6,341 nucleotides of DNA from Gammaproteobacteria bacterium (GTDB taxonomy: Bacteria; Pseudomonadota; Gammaproteobacteria; Pseudomonadales; Azotimanducaceae): NCBI GenBank assembly GCA_002715785.1, contig PBAA01000042.1, forward strand, positions 23,322-29,662, written 5' to 3'. A model generated the notes under the pieces. The model made no database searches, was not told where the DNA came from, and saw only the letters and a program-made list of their open reading frames with translations. Positions within the stretch are counted from its first letter, which is position 1. The number at the start of each line of letters is the position of its first letter. Positions 1 to 6,162 of the stretch are shown here, one piece after another. A program made the position numbers and the translations under genes.

Positions 1-1434
1 GGCAATTCTCGGGACGGCCCCCATTGCAAAAAGGTCGCTCATCGCATGGTGAGCCGCAATTCGGCCAAATCGATATGGGTCCGAAATCATTGCCCTAAAA
101 CTGTCACAACTCGTGACGATCGAAGAACTCCCTAATTCCACGATGGCGGCATCGTCACCAATACCCTGCCTGATATCGGGGCCTGTTTGGATTGGCAGTT
201 GGCCCAACACGCGCGCTAAAAGATCGGCACCCAGTTTTGCTCCACAACCACCACAACGCATCACGGCAGGGGCATCGTCACGCAAGCCAACCGGCAACGC
301 CGTTTCACCAATCGCCATACTGGGTAACTGATTAAAGCGCCGCATGAAACGAGCATCTATCCAATGTTTCCAAGCTCCCATCCAACGCCCATGCATCGAC
401 CAGGTCCCTCGCGACGCGACCGCCGATTGTCGGCTTACGCGAATCAAAGCGAGCGCCTTACGTTGCGCACGAAATTTGCGTAAGCGTCTAGACAACACGA
501 AACGCCGTAAATTTTCCGCCAACACCGGACCCTCACGTACTGCGAAAACACCCGATTTCGGTCGCGACTGACCAACGAGGTCGACAGCGTCACCGGCAGC
601 AAAAACGTTCGGATGCGACATTGACCGCAACGATCGATCAACTCGAAGAAATCCGTCGCTATCGACGTCAAACCCGGAATCGCGCAACCACTTGGGCGCC
701 TCAACCCCGCTCACCCACAGTGTCGATTCCGCTGGGAGGAAATCGCCCGACGCACTCCATAATCCCTCGCTATTGACGCTATCAACGCTAAACCCCGTTG
801 TCGTGACGATCCCGTGGAGCCCGAGTATGCGTTCGATGGTTGTTCGCGTTCTGTTCGAGTGGCTGAGGAGCAATGTGCTGTCGGCAGTGACCAGGGTGAT
901 AAAAAAACGCGATCCGAAGCGTTCGGCGATCGCAATAGCCAACTCCACGCTGCCGGGTCCCCCGCCAACAATGGCTAATGGGAATCCGACGCGAGAGCGG
1001 GTTCGTTCGAGCAGGCCTTCCCACGCCTCAATAAACCGACCGATAGGTTTAACGGGGAGTACTGTTTCGTTCACCGGCATTCCCTTTAACGGTATACCGC
1101 CTGTATTGATCGATAGTGCGTCGTAACGAATCGAGGGGCGGTCCTTAAACAGGATGCGCCCATCTTCTGGGGCTATCCCGACCACTTCGTCGGCAATAAA
1201 CCGAGCGTCGCAAAAAGCGCTCAGTCGGGCCAGATCGATATGAATATCGTCCCAGAGATATTGACCGGCAATAAACCCCGGCAGCATGCCCGAATAAGGT
1301 GTATGTGGCTCACGAGCAACCAACGTCAACCGTACGCCAGGTTCTCGACGCATACCAAAACGCCGCAATACTTGGACGTGACTGTGACCTCCACCAACAA
1401 GAACGACATCCCTAACGTCGGGAATTTGCAGCAT
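1..1434 (-). CDS. selD: NADH dehydrogenase-like FAD domain fused to selenide, water dikinase (SelD), 3' end cut by window edge
   Basis: SelD makes selenophosphate from selenide and ATP, the selenium donor for selenocysteine and 2-selenouridine in tRNA; it acts in the cytoplasm. The 478 visible residues show two parts. Residues 9-310 are a two-dinucleotide-fold flavoprotein: VLVGGGHSH at 11-19, the SGMLPG segment at 48-53 typical of this NDH-2-like subgroup, a second nucleotide fold IVGGGPGSVE at 155-164, and the FAD-closing FAAGDAVD at 278-285. A basic linker (about 311-390) leads to SelD: MRCGGCGAK at 392-400 supplies the expected catalytic Cys397 and Lys400 (E. coli Cys17 and Lys20; the non-essential second Cys is Ala here), then GDDAA at 426-430, Asp444, FGRIAA at 456-461 and AMSDLFAMG at 464-472. 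The rest of SelD lies beyond base 1. This fusion is known from cyanobacteria and proteobacteria; the flavin domain's role is unproven. The ATG at 1434 gives a normal N-terminus; a weak GAG is at 1441-1443, and a TTG at 1437 is an alternative start. It is 15 bases after the acidic gene and in the same frame. Confidence 0.93.
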   Translation of the reverse strand, partial: MLQIPDVRDVVLVGGGHSHVQVLRRFGMRREPGVRLTLVAREPHTPYSGMLPGFIAGQYLWDDIHIDLARLSAFCDARFIADEVVGIAPEDGRILFKDRPSIRYDALSINTGGIPLKGMPVNETVLPVKPIGRFIEAWEGLLERTRSRVGFPLAIVGGGPGSVELAIAIAERFGSRFFITLVTADSTLLLSHSNRTRTTIERILGLHGIVTTTGFSVDSVNSEGLWSASGDFLPAESTLWVSGVEAPKWLRDSGFDVDSDGFLRVDRSLRSMSHPNVFAAGDAVDLVGQSRPKSGVFAVREGPVLAENLRRFVLSRRLRKFRAQRKALALIRVSRQSAVASRGTWSMHGRWMGAWKHWIDARFMRRFNQLPSMAIGETALPVGLRDDAPAVMRCGGCGAKLGADLLARVLGQLPIQTGPDIRQGIGDDAAIVELGSSSIVTSCDSFRAMISDPYRFGRIAAHHAMSDLFAMGAVPRIA

Positions 1435-1449
1435 CAATAACTCAGCAAT

Positions 1450-1722
1450 TCAGTCGTCAAAACCCTCATCGAGGTAGTCGAGATCAGACTGAAGTCGCTT
1501 TGCTTCTTCAAGTTTCTCGATACGTCGACGAATATCTGACAGGTCATCATCAATCCGTTTCTCATCTACCAAAGCATCAGGATCAGCTTCGGCGTTGGCA
1601 TCGTCTCCGGCCAGATCGTCAACTGAAGCGTCCGAAATCGTATCGGCATCATCCGCGTTATCCGGAGTGTCTTCTGCGTCCTTCGGATCTTCGTTTTCTT
1701 GATTGTCTAGTTCTGCCGTCAT
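1450..1722 (-). CDS. Small, highly acidic protein with a C-terminal coiled-coil-like helix, function unknown
   Basis: I do not recognise a family. The 90-residue product has 35 Asp/Glu against 9 Lys/Arg. Residues 1-53 are low-complexity, rich in Asp, Ala and Glu, and should be disordered. Residues 54-83 (DEKRIDDDLSDIRRRIEKLE onwards) have a heptad-like spacing of Leu/Ile (L61, I64, I68, L71, L77, L81), suggesting a short coiled coil or protein-binding helix; the tail DEGFDD is acidic again. It has no signal peptide or membrane segment, so it should be cytoplasmic. The ATG at 1722 is preferred; a GTG at 1743 in the same frame would add seven residues (MNRVEVR). It lies 15 bases before the selD fusion in the same direction, so the two are probably translated from one message. 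The strongly biased composition in one frame supports real coding, but no homology evidence is available to me. Confidence 0.72.
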   Translation of the reverse strand: MTAELDNQENEDPKDAEDTPDNADDADTISDASVDDLAGDDANAEADPDALVDEKRIDDDLSDIRRRIEKLEEAKRLQSDLDYLDEGFDD

Positions 1723-1809
1723 ACGTACTTCTACTCGGTTCACGCTTGTCGTGTGGGCCGCATGAGTTGGCGTGTCACAACTTCAACGTTAACTGGCGAA
1801 CCATGCAAT

Positions 1810-2463
1810 CTATCTTGTGCTTGGCGCGACAACATTTCTTGTATCGATGCTGGAAACGTCGTGAAGATGCCGTCGTCGCGCCGGGAAGTTGATGAGACAT
1901 CCTTTCGCTCCCACCCGATCGAATTCAGGCCTAAGGCCGTTAAGAATTGCATCGAGCGCTTCCGCGACATAATGGCGATCCGCTGTCGCTTTTTGACCCT
2001 CGTAACTCAGCCGGTCGTTCACCGGACCGCGGTATACGAGATCCCATGCGTTTGTATCGATTACCAGCACTTCCGCCGTTCTTGTGATTCCGAGCGCTTC
2101 ACCTACACCCTGCTCCTCGTCGTCGAGCACGGCGAAATCAATGTTCCACGTTCGCGATTCTTCGCGGATCGCCGCAACATCGTCCTGGAGATTTGAATTG
2201 ATCATCAAAAACGTAATGTTCTTGGGCGCGTAACGATCGCGTACTGCCTTGATGTCGCTAAGCGCGTTCCGAACAATCGGACAGCCGTTACCCTGCACCA
2301 TTAACACAACGGCTTTTGAACTGGCGTAACCATGAAGTTCATGCGGTGCGCCGTTTTGATCAAGCAGAGAAAAATTTTCTACCGTCGAACACCAAGACTG
2401 CAGAGCGATCATCATCACGGCAGCAACCGCGATTTGGCGTAATCGAATAGGCTTCCTATTCAT
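1810..2463 (-). CDS. Secreted redoxin-family (thioredoxin-fold, AhpC/TSA-like) protein
   Basis: This is a thioredoxin-fold protein of the redoxin/peroxiredoxin-like group, 217 residues. Residues 1-10 are basic (MNRKPIRLRQ) and 11-21 hydrophobic (IAVAAVMMIAL), forming a signal peptide or N-terminal anchor; a Cys at 25 follows, but Trp24 before it does not fit a lipobox. The fold starts at NFSLLDQNG (30-38), and the active-site loop is GNGCPIVRNAL (58-68) with a single Cys61 where thioredoxins have CxxC. FLMINSNLQDD (85-95), LGITRTAEVLVIDT (124-137) and VYRGPVNDR (143-151) match the usual redoxin core. The core ends at GCLINFP (188-194, second Cys189). Many relatives, as I recall them, continue after this point into a haem-binding domain; this one stops about 23 residues later. 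It probably handles thiol or peroxide redox chemistry outside the cytoplasm; the substrate is unknown. The ATG at 2463 places the signal peptide at the N-terminus; the 43 in-frame upstream codons look non-coding. Confidence 0.85.
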   Translation of the reverse strand: MNRKPIRLRQIAVAAVMMIALQSWCSTVENFSLLDQNGAPHELHGYASSKAVVLMVQGNGCPIVRNALSDIKAVRDRYAPKNITFLMINSNLQDDVAAIREESRTWNIDFAVLDDEEQGVGEALGITRTAEVLVIDTNAWDLVYRGPVNDRLSYEGQKATADRHYVAEALDAILNGLRPEFDRVGAKGCLINFPARRRHLHDVSSIDTRNVVAPSTR

Positions 2464-2609
2464 GGCCGCCTGTATACCACCATTGGGCCAACGTGTCCTC
2501 GATGAAATTAAAACGTTAAGGGTTTCAACCGACATAAGGCTATCAATGTACGTCGTGGGACCAGCAAGGGGCAACGAAACTCGCCCGTCCAACGTCTACG
2601 TTCGACAAC
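2464..2609 (-). other. Intergenic gap between oxygenase and redoxin genes, possible weak promoter
   Basis: This 146-base gap holds no convincing gene. Read on the minus strand, TTGCCC (2574-2569) and TACATT (2550-2545) are separated by 18 bases and each match the sigma-70 consensus at four of six positions, about 80 bases before the redoxin ATG. That is compatible with the redoxin having its own promoter but is weak evidence. No stem followed by a T run was seen after the oxygenase stop, so read-through from the oxygenase remains possible. Confidence 0.25.
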
Positions 2610-3656
2610 CTATCCGCGTTTACTTTGAGGCCTCACCGAACCGATGTCGTCGCGATAACCTGTTTTCACTTCCTCGTTGGAATCGGCAACAATAAAGCGG
2701 CAAACGTCCTTACCGTGCTCGCTAAGCTCGTCGAAGATGGCGTACGGCATGCTATGTCTCATCGGCTCACGAAACCACGGAGCGTAGAATTCCGCATTCG
2801 GGATAGCCCGCACTTCGTCGGAAAGGTTCGGCGTACCGCCGTGCCATGCGCGAACATCTCGAATTAAGACACTCCCTGCCGGCGCAGGGCAAACCGCACT
2901 CAGTTTCATCCATTCCGGTTCCTCGTTGAGGTCGGGAATCGGTTGCTGGCTGTGCTGCGTACCTGGAATTTGACGTGTCGCCCCGTTAAAGGCGGTAAAG
3001 TCGACCATCAAGAAATTGCAACAAACGTACGGGCACGGTAAATCCCGATAGTTAAGTTTGCCGCGCGGATCGTGAAACGATCCGAAGGTGTATAAATGCG
3101 TCGAACCGGGTGGCGTATATTCTCGCCGATCGCTCATATCGGCGTGGAGGGCTTGGTACTCCTTCGCACCCGGTAGACAAAAATCGCCACCACCACCACG
3201 TGAAATGTAATTTGCCGACCCAAAAATCGAGGTCAAAATAGGCGTCACGCTCGGTAAATCGACCAGCATTGACCACTCGGGTCGGTGGACCAGATGGCCC
3301 GTAAGACTCGAGCCGCCAAACGAGTACCGGTGAGAACCACGATTGCCGAAACGGTTGGCGTCGCGCGATAAAATTTCATGGATGACTTCGTCGCATCCCC
3401 CGCGAATAAACGCTAATTGATCATCGGATAGTACGTCGCGGACAACCACAAACCCGTCGCGGTAGAAGACGCGTGTCGCTTCGTCGACTTGATCGGGGGT
3501 CAATATTTCGAGTCCTCGGATGCCGTTGTTCGCGCGCAAATACTCACGAAGTTCAACGACATCCGCTGCATTCGGTTCCACGTTAACCCAACCTAGCTCG
3601 TCAAGCGGGGTCGATAACGCATTCGGATCGTCGGTTAGGTGGGGTGGTTTACTCAT
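2610..3656 (-). CDS. Phytanoyl-CoA dioxygenase (PhyH) family Fe(II)/2-oxoglutarate oxygenase
   Basis: The 348-residue product belongs to the PhyH family of non-haem Fe(II), 2-oxoglutarate-dependent oxygenases, which usually hydroxylate a small molecule while converting 2-oxoglutarate to succinate and CO2. From the chosen ATG, FYRDGFVVVRDVLSDDQL (64-81) is the usual start of the domain. LHADMSD (170-176) supplies the iron-binding His171-x-Asp173, WHGGTPN (271-277) supplies the distal His272, and Arg283 in DEVRAIPN is placed to bind 2-oxoglutarate. The segment DFTAFNGATRQIPGTQHSQQ (219-238) is the strand and loop typical of PhyH proteins just before the distal histidine. There is no signal peptide, so it acts in the cytoplasm. 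The substrate cannot be told from sequence. The ATG at 3656 is preferred over an in-frame TTG at 3665; neither has a strong ribosome site. It is the first gene of the leftward block and is divergent from the secreted-protein operon; it is 146 bases from the redoxin gene. Confidence 0.93.
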   Translation of the reverse strand: MSKPPHLTDDPNALSTPLDELGWVNVEPNAADVVELREYLRANNGIRGLEILTPDQVDEATRVFYRDGFVVVRDVLSDDQLAFIRGGCDEVIHEILSRDANRFGNRGSHRYSFGGSSLTGHLVHRPEWSMLVDLPSVTPILTSIFGSANYISRGGGGDFCLPGAKEYQALHADMSDRREYTPPGSTHLYTFGSFHDPRGKLNYRDLPCPYVCCNFLMVDFTAFNGATRQIPGTQHSQQPIPDLNEEPEWMKLSAVCPAPAGSVLIRDVRAWHGGTPNLSDEVRAIPNAEFYAPWFREPMRHSMPYAIFDELSEHGKDVCRFIVADSNEEVKTGYRDDIGSVRPQSKRG

Positions 3657-3816
3657 CAGCGGCAATCATAAGGCAATCCCGATGACTCGGGTTAGACCAC
3701 CCCAATACGTCTGAGACTACGGTAAACACGCCGTTCGCACGCAGTACCGATTTAGCGCACTTATTTCAGCCCGTAAATCTGGTAATCTCCACGGGGGTGT
3801 CGACAGGAAATAACAC
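3657..3816. other. Divergent intergenic (promoter) region
   Basis: This 160-base region separates the leftward oxygenase gene from the rightward secreted-protein operon and must carry at least their promoters. I see no strong sigma-70 site. On the plus strand a TGG-TAATCT at 3780-3788 resembles a weak extended -10 element about 29 bases before the GTG. On the minus strand TTTACG (3778-3773) and TAAATC (3755-3750) have a 17-base spacer but poor matches. A short inverted repeat CCCGA-TGAC-TCGGG lies at 3678-3691, about 22 bases before the oxygenase start, and would sit in its leader or act as an operator half-site pair. Confidence 0.45.
3805..3810 (+). promoter_or_regulatory. Ribosome binding site deciding a GTG start
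   Basis: AGGAAA lies six bases before the GTG at 3817. No other start codon in this frame near here gives a complete signal peptide, so this site supports GTG as the true start of the first secreted protein. Confidence 0.7.
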
Positions 3817-4680
3817 GTGCGAGCATTCATCTCAGGCGTCGTGTGCGCCACTTTTATCTTCACCGCAGGCAATGCGATTACCGGCGATTACACGCCACCC
3901 CGACTAGCGGGTTCCGACCAACCAGACATCAACGGCATCTGGCAAGCCGTAAACACAGCCAACTACGACATTGAGCGGCATATGGCGCGTCCAGCGATGG
4001 CCGTTCGGGAAGGACCCCACGGTCCCGTTCCTGCTGCGAGTGTTGTGAGACTCGGTGCCGTAGGTTCCGTTCCAGGAGGCATGGGGATATTGGTCGATGC
4101 CGACGGTTCGCCACTAGAGACCGGAATCCCATACAAGCCCGATGCACTTGCGAAGAGAAAGGAAAACGCAGCGCAATGGCTCGATCGAGACCCAGAAATT
4201 AAGTGCTATCTACCCGGTGTCCCGCGCGCGAACTACATGCCCTATCCGTTTCAAATCATCCAAAATAAGAACGCCGTCTTTATCGCATACGAATACGCCG
4301 GTGCCGTTCGCGACGTCTATTTTGATAACGATATCGCGGCACCCGTGGACTCCTGGATGGGCCAATCCGACGGCCACTGGGAAGGCGATACGCTGGTCAT
4401 TGAAGTCACGGGCCAGCTCGATAGTTCATGGTTTGACCGCGCCGGGAACCATCATTCCGGTGCAATTAAAGTAACCGAGCGCTGGACCCCCACCGGCCCG
4501 AATCATCTGCACTATGAAGCAACGATCGAAGATCCTGAAACATTCACCGAGCCTTGGACCATTGCTATGCCTTTGTACCGTCGTATGGAAGCCAACGCAC
4601 GGCTAATGGACTTTAAATGTGTCGAGTTCGTCGAAGAATTGATGTATGGCGAATGGCGGCGATACCCACTGGACAAGTGA
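3817..4680 (+). CDS. Conserved secreted protein of unknown function (paralogue of the next gene)
   Basis: The function is unknown. The 287-residue product begins with a signal peptide (residues 1-20, hydrophobic VVCATFIFTA, probable cleavage after GNA), so it is exported. The mature protein starts with a PDINGIWQ segment (36-43), a form of the 'PD(L/M)SG(V/T)W' opening found across this family. A middle part has CYLPGVPR (130-137) and YPFQIIQN (143-150), and the C-terminal half carries the family signature WMGQSDGHWEGDTLVIEV (180-197), followed by VTERWTP (219-225) and EDPETFTEPWTI (238-249). The pattern of short alternating hydrophobic stretches suggests an all-beta fold. I know the family as widespread and uncharacterised in environmental Proteobacteria and Acidobacteria, often several copies per genome. 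The GTG start at 3817 is supported by AGGAAA. It is the first gene of a tight four-gene operon; the next start is one base after its stop. Confidence 0.88.
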   Translation: MRAFISGVVCATFIFTAGNAITGDYTPPRLAGSDQPDINGIWQAVNTANYDIERHMARPAMAVREGPHGPVPAASVVRLGAVGSVPGGMGILVDADGSPLETGIPYKPDALAKRKENAAQWLDRDPEIKCYLPGVPRANYMPYPFQIIQNKNAVFIAYEYAGAVRDVYFDNDIAAPVDSWMGQSDGHWEGDTLVIEVTGQLDSSWFDRAGNHHSGAIKVTERWTPTGPNHLHYEATIEDPETFTEPWTIAMPLYRRMEANARLMDFKCVEFVEELMYGEWRRYPLDK

Positions 4681-4681
4681 T

Positions 4682-5731
4682 ATGAATACCCAAACACACG
4701 CCCTATTCCTGATACTGTCGGCCGTGGTTATCGGTTCGTTTGCGACTGCGGATATTCCGCGAACCGCGGACGGAAAACCCGATATGAGCGGCACATACAA
4801 CGTCGGCACATCGACGTCCATGCAGCGCAATCGTATTTTTGGCGATAACCGATATATGACTGAAGATCAGGCAGAGCGATACGCTCGCGTAACCCAAACG
4901 GTTCTGCAAGGAAGAACAGAAAGCGATCCCGATCGGGAAGCGCCACCTGAGGGCGGTGATGGCTCACCTGGGGCTGCAGGCAATGTCGGCGGATACAACG
5001 CCTTTTGGATTCCACGAGATGGCACCACGTCGGTCGGCAAAATGATCCCGACCTCGATCATCTACGAACCTGGCAACGGGCGTTACCCATCGAGAACTGA
5101 AGAGTCGCGGAAACGAATGGCGAGCCGATATCGAAACTATCGTCAAAACAACGGTACAGCGTGGTGGCTAGAAAACGAGGGACCGGGACCGTATGACGAC
5201 CCCGAACTACGGCCCCTGGCTGAGCGCTGCTTGCTGGGTTTTTCATCGACGTCAGGACCACCCATGCTTCCCGCGCTATACAACAACACCAAGCGCATTG
5301 TGCAAACGCGCGACACGGTAATGATTCTCATCGAGATGAATCACGATGCCCGCATCGTCCGCATGAATAGCGAACACGTTGCACCGGATGTCCGCAAGTG
5401 GATGGGCGATTCCATTGGTTACTGGGAAGACGACACGCTGGTTGTCGATACGACCAATTTCACGGACCGACCCGGTCTTGGTGGTGCCACGCGAAATCTT
5501 CACGTCGTCGAGCGCTTTACGCGGGTCGACGAACATTCGCTACTTTACGACTTTACCGTGGATGATCCGTCTGTCTGGACTCAGGCCTGGAGTGGTCAGT
5601 ATTCCTGGCCAGAAACGAACGAACGGCTCTACGAATACGCATGTCACGAAGGCAACTATGCTCTCGGAAACATTCTTCGCGGTGCGAGGATTCTTGAAGC
5701 TGATGCCATGACTGCTCAGGGAGGAGAATAG
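4682..5731 (+). CDS. Conserved secreted protein of unknown function, second family member
   Basis: This 349-residue protein belongs to the same broad uncharacterised family as the preceding gene but is longer and only distantly similar. A signal peptide covers residues 1-23 (LFLILSAVVIGSFATA, cleavage likely after ATA). The mature protein opens with IPRTADGKPDMSGTYN (25-40), the standard family opening. Residues 76-107 contain a charged, glycine-rich insert absent from the first protein. ERCL (181-184), GPPMLPALYNN (192-202) and IVQTRDTVMILIEM (206-219) precede the signature WMGDSIGYWEDDTLVVDTTN (240-259), then LHVVERFTRVD (273-283), DDPSVWTQAW (294-303) and YEYACHEGNY (317-326). Two cysteines (183, 321) lie at conserved-looking places and could pair in the periplasm. 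The ATG at 4682 is chosen because it starts the signal peptide; an in-frame ATG at 4646 would add 12 polar residues and overlap the previous gene. Translation is probably coupled to the preceding gene. Confidence 0.9.
   Translation: MNTQTHALFLILSAVVIGSFATADIPRTADGKPDMSGTYNVGTSTSMQRNRIFGDNRYMTEDQAERYARVTQTVLQGRTESDPDREAPPEGGDGSPGAAGNVGGYNAFWIPRDGTTSVGKMIPTSIIYEPGNGRYPSRTEESRKRMASRYRNYRQNNGTAWWLENEGPGPYDDPELRPLAERCLLGFSSTSGPPMLPALYNNTKRIVQTRDTVMILIEMNHDARIVRMNSEHVAPDVRKWMGDSIGYWEDDTLVVDTTNFTDRPGLGGATRNLHVVERFTRVDEHSLLYDFTVDDPSVWTQAWSGQYSWPETNERLYEYACHEGNYALGNILRGARILEADAMTAQGGE
5718..5726 (+). promoter_or_regulatory. Strong ribosome binding site inside the end of the previous gene
   Basis: AGGGAGGAG overlaps the last sense codons of the 349-residue gene and sits seven bases before the GTG at 5734. 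It is the strongest Shine-Dalgarno match in the operon, which suggests that the small DUF6152 protein is made at a higher rate than its neighbours. Confidence 0.8.
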
Positions 5732-5733
5732 AC

Positions 5734-6162
5734 GTGAAAGTACCAAACCTAACCATCGCATTGCTGGCGGCACTCTTGCCCATATCAAGTGCACAAGCAC
5801 ATCACGCGTTCGGGGCGGAATTCGACCCCAATCGTCCGCTCCTTATTAAGGGAGAAGTCATTAAGGTCGAGTGGGTCAATCCGCACGCGTGGATCCATAT
5901 TTCTCGCGAGATGGAAGACGGGACGACCGAATCGTGGATGGTTGAAGGGGGTACGCCTAACACGCTACTAAGGCGCGGGATTACTCGAGATTCACTGAAA
6001 CCCGGGATCTATCTAGTCGTCGATGGCTACCAGTCGAAAGACCGTTCCAATCGTGCCAACGGCCGAAACATCACCTACGCCGATGGAACCACACTGTTTC
6101 TTGGTTCCTCGGGCACAGGAGCACCTCGAGACGGCGCAGATCCGCGCGATCGACCACGCTAA
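5734..6162 (+). CDS. DUF6152-family small exported protein
   Basis: The 142-residue product matches the DUF6152 family, whose function is unknown. The signal peptide is residues 1-22 (LTIALLAALLPISSAQA, cleavage after AQA), leaving a mature chain beginning HHAFGAEFDPNRP. Then follow LIKGEVIKVEWVNPHAWIHI (37-56), WMVEGGTPNTLLRRGITRDS (68-87), VDGYQSKDRSNRANGRNI (96-113) and DGTTLFLGSS (117-126), all typical of the family. The order and spacing suggest a small beta-barrel resembling an OB fold. The last 16 residues are polar, with repeated Arg-Asp, and probably disordered. His23 becomes the N-terminal residue and, with His24 and His51 in NPHAW, could bind a metal; this is inference. The GTG start is fixed by the strong AGGGAGGAG upstream. 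It lies two bases after the 349-residue gene, and members of this family are, as I recall, often found next to the secreted family seen here. Confidence 0.92.
   Translation: MKVPNLTIALLAALLPISSAQAHHAFGAEFDPNRPLLIKGEVIKVEWVNPHAWIHISREMEDGTTESWMVEGGTPNTLLRRGITRDSLKPGIYLVVDGYQSKDRSNRANGRNITYADGTTLFLGSSGTGAPRDGADPRDRPR

Noticed and set aside
692..1126. A 144-codon open frame on the plus strand
   Set aside because: It lies opposite the FAD domain of the selD fusion, whose motifs are clear; the plus-strand translation is Ser/Pro/Arg-rich without any domain.
1405..1452. Selenocysteine insertion at the TGA ending the acidic gene
   Set aside because: I could find only a weak four-base-pair pairing (TTGC/GCAA) after the TGA, not a convincing bacterial SECIS hairpin, and the acidic protein is not a redox fold.
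1753..2196. A 147-codon open frame on the plus strand
   Set aside because: It is antisense to the redoxin gene, whose core motifs are intact; the product has no recognisable feature.
2439..2463. Redoxin as a lipoprotein
   Set aside because: The residues before Cys25 are Gln-Ser-Trp; Trp directly before the cysteine does not fit the lipobox.
2464..2592. A longer redoxin protein starting 43 codons upstream
   Set aside because: It would bury the signal peptide inside the protein, and the added residues show no conserved pattern.
4646..4681. Earlier ATG for the 349-residue secreted protein
   Set aside because: The added 12 polar residues would precede the signal peptide and overlap the previous gene.
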